A stretch of DNA of 26,048 nucleotides. Source: Aliivibrio_A kagoshimensis (GTDB lineage Bacteria; Pseudomonadota; Gammaproteobacteria; Enterobacterales; Vibrionaceae). The notes under the pieces were generated by a model. It made no database searches, was not told the origin of the DNA, and worked only from the letters and a program-made list of their open reading frames with translations. A program made the position numbers and the translations under genes. How positions within the stretch are numbered: position 1 is the first letter of the stretch; each line of letters begins with the position of its first letter. Positions 21,769 to 26,048 of the stretch are shown here, piece by piece. The stretch covers positions 1-26,048 of the forward strand of contig NZ_JAKJSQ010000056.1 of NCBI RefSeq assembly GCF_050337105.1. The letters run 5' to 3'.

Positions 21769-24045
21769 ATGGCAGAGCATAATGCTAATGCTTGGAAAGG
21801 TTTCGCAGAAGGCGAATGGCAGACTGAAGTAAACGTTCGTGACTTCATTCAGAAAAACTACACTCCTTATGAAGGTGATGAAGCTTTCCTTGAATCTGAA
21901 GCTACTCCAGCTACAGCACAGCTGTGGGACAACGTGATGGAAGGAATCAAAACAGAGAATGCGACTAAAGCACCTCTAGACTTTGATACTGATGTCATCT
22001 CTACGATCACGTCTCACAAAGCCGGTTACATCAACAAAGATTTAGAAACTATCGTTGGTCTTCAAACTGACGCACCACTTAAGCGTGCTATCATCCCTAA
22101 TGGTGGTATTCGCATGGTTGAAGGTTCTTGCAAAGCGTACGATCGCGAGCTAGATCCAACAATTTCTGAAATCTACTCGAAGTACCGTAAAACACACAAC
22201 CAAGGTGTTTTCGACATCTATACTTCTGACATCATGAAGTGTCGTAAGTCTGGTGTATTGACGGGTCTTCCTGATGCCTACGGCCGTGGTCGTATTATTG
22301 GTGATTACCGTCGTGTTGCGCTTTACGGTCTTGACTTCCTAATCCAAGATAAGTATCAACAATTTGTTTCTCTTCAAGATCGTTTTGAAAACGGTGAAGA
22401 CTTAACAATGACGATGCAACTTCGTGAAGAGATTGCTGAGCAGCACCGTGCACTAGGTCAAATCAAAGAGATGGCTGCTTCTTACGGCTTCGATATCTCA
22501 GGGCCTGCAACTAACGCTCAAGAAGCCATTCAGTGGACTTACTTCGGCTACTTAGCGGCAGTGAAATCTCAAAATGGCGCTGCGATGTCTCTAGGCCGTA
22601 CGTCTACGTTCCTTGATATCTTCATCGAGCGTGATATTGCTGCTGGCGTTATCACTGAAGTTCAAGCTCAAGAGATGATCGATCACTTTGTGATGAAACT
22701 GCGTATGGTTCGTTTCCTACGTACTCCTGAATATGATGAGCTATTCTCTGGTGACCCTATCTGGGCAACAGAATCTATGGGTGGTATGGGACTTGACGGA
22801 CGTACAATGGTTACACGTTCAAACTTCCGTTTCCTAAACAGCCTATACACAATGGGACCTTCTCCAGAGCCAAACATTACTGTGCTTTGGTCTGAGCAGC
22901 TTCCTGATGGCTTCAAACGCTTCTGTGCAAAAGTATCTATCGATACTTCTTCAATCCAGTATGAGAATGATGACCTAATGCGTCCTGATTTCGAATCTGA
23001 TGATTACGCTATCGCTTGTTGTGTCTCTCCGATGATCATTGGTAAGCACATGCAGTTCTTCGGTGCTCGAGCTAACCTTGCGAAAACAATGCTTTACGCA
23101 ATCAATGGCGGCGTTGATGAGAAGCTTAAAGTTCAAATTGGCCCTAAAGAAGCGCCAATGACGGACGAAGTTCTTGATTACGATAAAGTAATGGGTCGTC
23201 TTGATCACTTCATGGACTGGTTAGCAAAACAGTACGTGACAGCACTGAACTCTATTCACTACATGCACGACAAATACAGCTACGAAGCCTCTTTGATGGC
23301 GCTTCATGACCGTGACGTTCGTCGTACAATGGCTTGTGGTATTGCGGGTCTATCTGTTGCTGCTGATTCACTGTCTGCAATTAAATTTGCGACTGTTAAG
23401 CCAATTCGTGACGAAAACGGCATTGCGACTGATTTCGATATCGAAGGTGACTACCCTAAATTTGGTAACAATGACGCTCGCGTTGATGACATCGCATGTG
23501 AACTTGTTTCTACTTTCATGGGCAAAATCCGTAAGCTGAAGATGTACCGTGATGCAGTTCCAACGCAGTCAATCCTTACTATCACGTCTAACGTTGTATA
23601 TGGTAAGAAAACAGGTAACACACCTGACGGACGTCAAGCGGGTGCACCATTTGCTCCAGGCGCAAACCCTATGCACGGCCGTGATGAAAAAGGTGCAGTA
23701 GCATCTCTTACTTCAGTAGGTAAACTGCCGTTTGCTGATGCAAAAGATGGTATCTCTTACACCTTCTCTATCGTGCCAAATGCACTTGGGAAAACAGAAG
23801 ATAACCAACGCGCTAACCTTGCTGGTCTGATGGATGGTTACTTCCACCACGAATCAAACATTGAAGGTGGTCAGCACTTAAACGTGAACGTATTAAACCG
23901 TGAAACGCTTGAAGATGCGGTTAAACACCCTGAAAACTACCCACAGTTAACCATTCGTGTGTCTGGTTACGCGGTACGTTTTAACTCACTAACTGTAGAG
24001 CAGCAAAAAGACGTTATCGCACGTACTTTTACTGAAACTCTATAA
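21769..24045 (+). CDS. pflB: Formate C-acetyltransferase (pyruvate formate-lyase)
   Basis: This 758-residue protein (E. coli PflB is 760) converts pyruvate and CoA into acetyl-CoA and formate under anaerobic conditions. The catalytic cysteine pair is Cys417-Cys418 (AIACCVSP), and the glycyl radical site is Gly733 in VSGYAVRFN, 26 residues from the C-terminus. Oxygen would cleave the chain there. The ribosome site is in AAAAAGGTAGG before the ATG. The codon choice is strongly biased to common codons, as for a highly expressed gene. The activating enzyme PflA is not in this window; a terminator follows and a chemoreceptor gene converges, so it must be elsewhere or further right. Confidence 0.97.
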   Translation: MAEHNANAWKGFAEGEWQTEVNVRDFIQKNYTPYEGDEAFLESEATPATAQLWDNVMEGIKTENATKAPLDFDTDVISTITSHKAGYINKDLETIVGLQTDAPLKRAIIPNGGIRMVEGSCKAYDRELDPTISEIYSKYRKTHNQGVFDIYTSDIMKCRKSGVLTGLPDAYGRGRIIGDYRRVALYGLDFLIQDKYQQFVSLQDRFENGEDLTMTMQLREEIAEQHRALGQIKEMAASYGFDISGPATNAQEAIQWTYFGYLAAVKSQNGAAMSLGRTSTFLDIFIERDIAAGVITEVQAQEMIDHFVMKLRMVRFLRTPEYDELFSGDPIWATESMGGMGLDGRTMVTRSNFRFLNSLYTMGPSPEPNITVLWSEQLPDGFKRFCAKVSIDTSSIQYENDDLMRPDFESDDYAIACCVSPMIIGKHMQFFGARANLAKTMLYAINGGVDEKLKVQIGPKEAPMTDEVLDYDKVMGRLDHFMDWLAKQYVTALNSIHYMHDKYSYEASLMALHDRDVRRTMACGIAGLSVAADSLSAIKFATVKPIRDENGIATDFDIEGDYPKFGNNDARVDDIACELVSTFMGKIRKLKMYRDAVPTQSILTITSNVVYGKKTGNTPDGRQAGAPFAPGANPMHGRDEKGAVASLTSVGKLPFADAKDGISYTFSIVPNALGKTEDNQRANLAGLMDGYFHHESNIEGGQHLNVNVLNRETLEDAVKHPENYPQLTIRVSGYAVRFNSLTVEQQKDVIARTFTETL

Positions 24046-24062
24046 TTTATTGAGTAAATAAC

Positions 24063-24089
24063 AAAAACCCTGCCTTGGCAGGGTTTTTT
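24063..24089 (+). terminator. Terminator after pflB (bidirectional)
   Basis: AAAACCCTG and CAGGGTTTT form a perfect stem with a CCTTGG loop, followed by T residues (to 24089), with an A tract on the left for the convergent chemoreceptor gene. Confidence 0.95.
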
Positions 24090-24104
24090 ATTATCTGTAA
24101 TACA

Positions 24105-25985
24105 CTAAATAGTAAAGCGCTTACAATCCTCATTAAGCAAACTTGAACGCTGATCCACTTCACTACTGTTATATCGCAACTGCTCATTACTGCTGTCGGT
24201 TGACTGCATGGCAGTGGATATTTGAGCCATATTATCAGCCATAGAGTGACTGGTGGCTGCTAGCTCCTTGATCGAGTCAGCAATAATGATGGTTTGTTGA
24301 TTCGCTTCATCCGACTTATGAATGATACCTTTGATGGTGTCCATTGCGGCGTGTCCTTGTTGCTGACCATTCACCATCGACTGCTCACTTTGATTGATGT
24401 ATTGAATCACTTCAGCGCTCTCACGCTTCATGCTATCTATCGTTCCTGAGATCTCTTCCACCGCAGTAACAGTTCGAACCGCTAAATTACGCACTTCATC
24501 AGCTACCACAGCAAAACCTCTCCCTTGATCCCCTGCTCTTGCTGCTTCAATCGCCGCATTCAGCGCGAGTAGATTGGTCTGCTCAGCTACTCCAGTGATG
24601 ATCTCCATGACAGAATCGATTTTACTGGAGGCCACTTCTAACTCATTCACATGCTTTGAGGCCGAGCGCAAAATATCACCAATCTCTTCTATCGATTTAA
24701 TCGCGCTACCAATAACGGTTTCGCCAAGTACCGCAGCTTGATTGGCCTGTTGGCTTACATCAGAAACCATCGACAGATTATCGGAGACACCTTGCGCTGT
24801 AACACTCACCTCTTCAGTTGCAGAAGCCAGAATAGTAGTTTGATCGAGCACTTCCGATTGACTGCTTACCACCCCATCAACAATCGTATTCAATGTTGCA
24901 GCGTTATTAGATAGTGCTTGACTGCTTTGCTGCACTTTATCAATCAAGTGCCCTAGATTTTCACACGTCTGATTGGCAGCTGAGGCCAAGTGGTTAAATT
25001 CGTCTTTGGGGTTTTCACTGATGGTTAAGCGCTGGGTAAGGTCACCACTCGACATCGCTTGAAGAATGGTGGTCAGTTTGGCAAATGCCCCGGTAATATT
25101 AAGACTCATTGAGACAAAAATGGAAACCGTCACCACCGCCAATATCAAACAGGCCACCAGTACTGAAACTATCGCACTCTGCCCGGTATCACTGGATAAC
25201 GTTTGGTAAGCAACTGCTTTATCATCCAAATTGGTGGCAAGAGTATCGATAGCGTTTAATGTGTTATCTTGTGCTTCAAAAAGTGACCGTTCAAGTTGAT
25301 TCAGCTCGACTAGAGACTCACTGATCACCGTAAAGGTTTTTTTGTATTCATCCATCTCCTTTTCGTACAACTCTAACATCGCATAGTTGTTTGAAATATT
25401 GATGAAGCTAAACATAGAACGATTAAATAACTTTTTCGTCTGTTCAGATGGATTCAATAGGTAGTTTTGCTGCATCTTCACCATATTCTGGAAATCTGAA
25501 TCTAAGGTCACCATCCCTGTCTCTTTGATTTTGCTTTCAATCGTACTCGCGAGGGTTTTTAGCCGTCCTAACTTGCCACTATTTACATCAAATCCAATCT
25601 CACTTTTTAATACCACCCAAGGCTCAAAAACTGACTCAAACGCATTCAAACTACTGCTTAAAGCATCAAACGCACTCGCTAAACCAACATTATTAAGTAA
25701 TGGCGCACTTAATGATATTTGTTGTTGAATACTCTTTAAGTCTGAGCGTGCCTGACTGACCTCACTTTCGGTTAACGCCGTCATTTTCAACGCCAATTTT
25801 AGCAAAGAGGCTTCAGAGTACCTGAGCGATGCGGTTGAATTGGTGAGTTCAGAACTTTTGGATGTTTGTGCATTGATTAAATTCAAGGTGGTCATTGTAA
25901 AACCACCCAACCCCGTAAACCCGATCAACAACAAAACGACGGCTAATATAAGCTTTTGTTTTTGTGAAAGAAATATTGCAAGCAT
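24105..25985 (-). CDS. Methyl-accepting chemotaxis protein
   Basis: This protein has 626 residues from the ATG at 25985, chosen because GAGGAG lies five bases upstream; an earlier in-frame start at 26039 has no such site. A first membrane helix (about 11-32) is followed by a helical periplasmic sensor domain of about 240 residues. A second membrane helix (about SAIVSVLVACLILAVVTVSI) leads into a HAMP domain (FAKLTTILQAMSSGDLTQRL). The signalling tip EQTNLLALNAAIEAARAGDQGRGFAVVADEVRNLA is intact, so it should work with CheA and CheW. The ligand is unknown. There is no C-terminal CheR-docking pentapeptide. It is convergent with pflB. Confidence 0.93.
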   Translation of the reverse strand: MLAIFLSQKQKLILAVVLLLIGFTGLGGFTMTTLNLINAQTSKSSELTNSTASLRYSEASLLKLALKMTALTESEVSQARSDLKSIQQQISLSAPLLNNVGLASAFDALSSSLNAFESVFEPWVVLKSEIGFDVNSGKLGRLKTLASTIESKIKETGMVTLDSDFQNMVKMQQNYLLNPSEQTKKLFNRSMFSFINISNNYAMLELYEKEMDEYKKTFTVISESLVELNQLERSLFEAQDNTLNAIDTLATNLDDKAVAYQTLSSDTGQSAIVSVLVACLILAVVTVSIFVSMSLNITGAFAKLTTILQAMSSGDLTQRLTISENPKDEFNHLASAANQTCENLGHLIDKVQQSSQALSNNAATLNTIVDGVVSSQSEVLDQTTILASATEEVSVTAQGVSDNLSMVSDVSQQANQAAVLGETVIGSAIKSIEEIGDILRSASKHVNELEVASSKIDSVMEIITGVAEQTNLLALNAAIEAARAGDQGRGFAVVADEVRNLAVRTVTAVEEISGTIDSMKRESAEVIQYINQSEQSMVNGQQQGHAAMDTIKGIIHKSDEANQQTIIIADSIKELAATSHSMADNMAQISTAMQSTDSSNEQLRYNSSEVDQRSSLLNEDCKRFTI

Positions 25986-26048
25986 GAAAACTCCTCGTAC
26001 TGCATTTATCATATAATTATTAGTATAGTTTTTGCTCACTATATTATG

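Noticed and set aside
1..26048. CRISPR array, tRNA or rRNA genes, insertion sequences
   Set aside because: No regularly spaced repeats, no cloverleaf or rRNA sequence and no transposase with terminal repeats were seen on either strand.

Overview
The window looks like chromosome of a Vibrionaceae bacterium (Vibrio/Aliivibrio group). The reasons are the AT-leaning Vibrio-type coding sequence, the DUF3360-type membrane protein next to pyruvate formate-lyase, and the run xthA, grxB, basic-amino-acid ABC transporter, DUF3360, pflB, chemoreceptor. As far as I remember, this run resembles a conserved Vibrio chromosomal neighbourhood. No species can be named from the sequence alone.

Positions 1 to about 14.6 kb are one end of a P2/K139-like temperate prophage; its structural genes would lie to the left of the window. 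Reading leftward from the lysogeny switch, the early operon on the minus strand is Cox-like, CII-like, several small genes, a DEDDh exonuclease, an adenine methyltransferase, a basic protein, and a P2 gpA-type HUH replication endonuclease. Many of these genes overlap by four bases (ATGA). Past the replication gene lie a membrane protein, a small RMF/CrpP-like protein and an Ogr/Delta-type zinc-finger activator. Rightward from the switch is a self-cleaving (S24) CI repressor, then a 5 kb cargo block, then a tyrosine integrase that ends the element beside xthA.

The cargo block (8.3-13.3 kb) holds two convergent groups that share a terminator. The plus-strand group encodes a membrane-anchored BRCT-like protein, a SIR2-like protein, a small unknown, a zinc-ribbon protein and a DNA adenine methyltransferase. 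The minus-strand group is a tight three-gene operon: a TIGR04255-like protein, an HTH-containing protein and an uncharacterised protein with QGS and SQSC motifs. This position between repressor and integrase is typical of phage-borne anti-phage cargo. These two sets are the best candidates for undescribed systems here.

Two links to the SOS response are visible. The CI repressor has the Ser/Lys self-cleavage dyad. A perfect CTGT-N8-ACAG LexA-type box also overlaps the putative -10 of the integrase promoter. A second, one-mismatch copy of the same 16-mer lies just past the integrase, upstream of xthA.

Positions 14.6-26 kb are host chromosome. They contain xthA (exonuclease III), grxB (glutaredoxin 2), a minus-strand HisPJQM/Art-type transporter operon with a hairpin between the binding-protein and permease genes, a DUF3360 putative anion transporter with an FNR-like box upstream, pflB with a possible terminator-like leader, and a convergent methyl-accepting chemotaxis protein. 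The FNR-like box and the neighbouring pflB suggest an anaerobic fermentation locus in which the DUF3360 protein sits where E. coli has focA.
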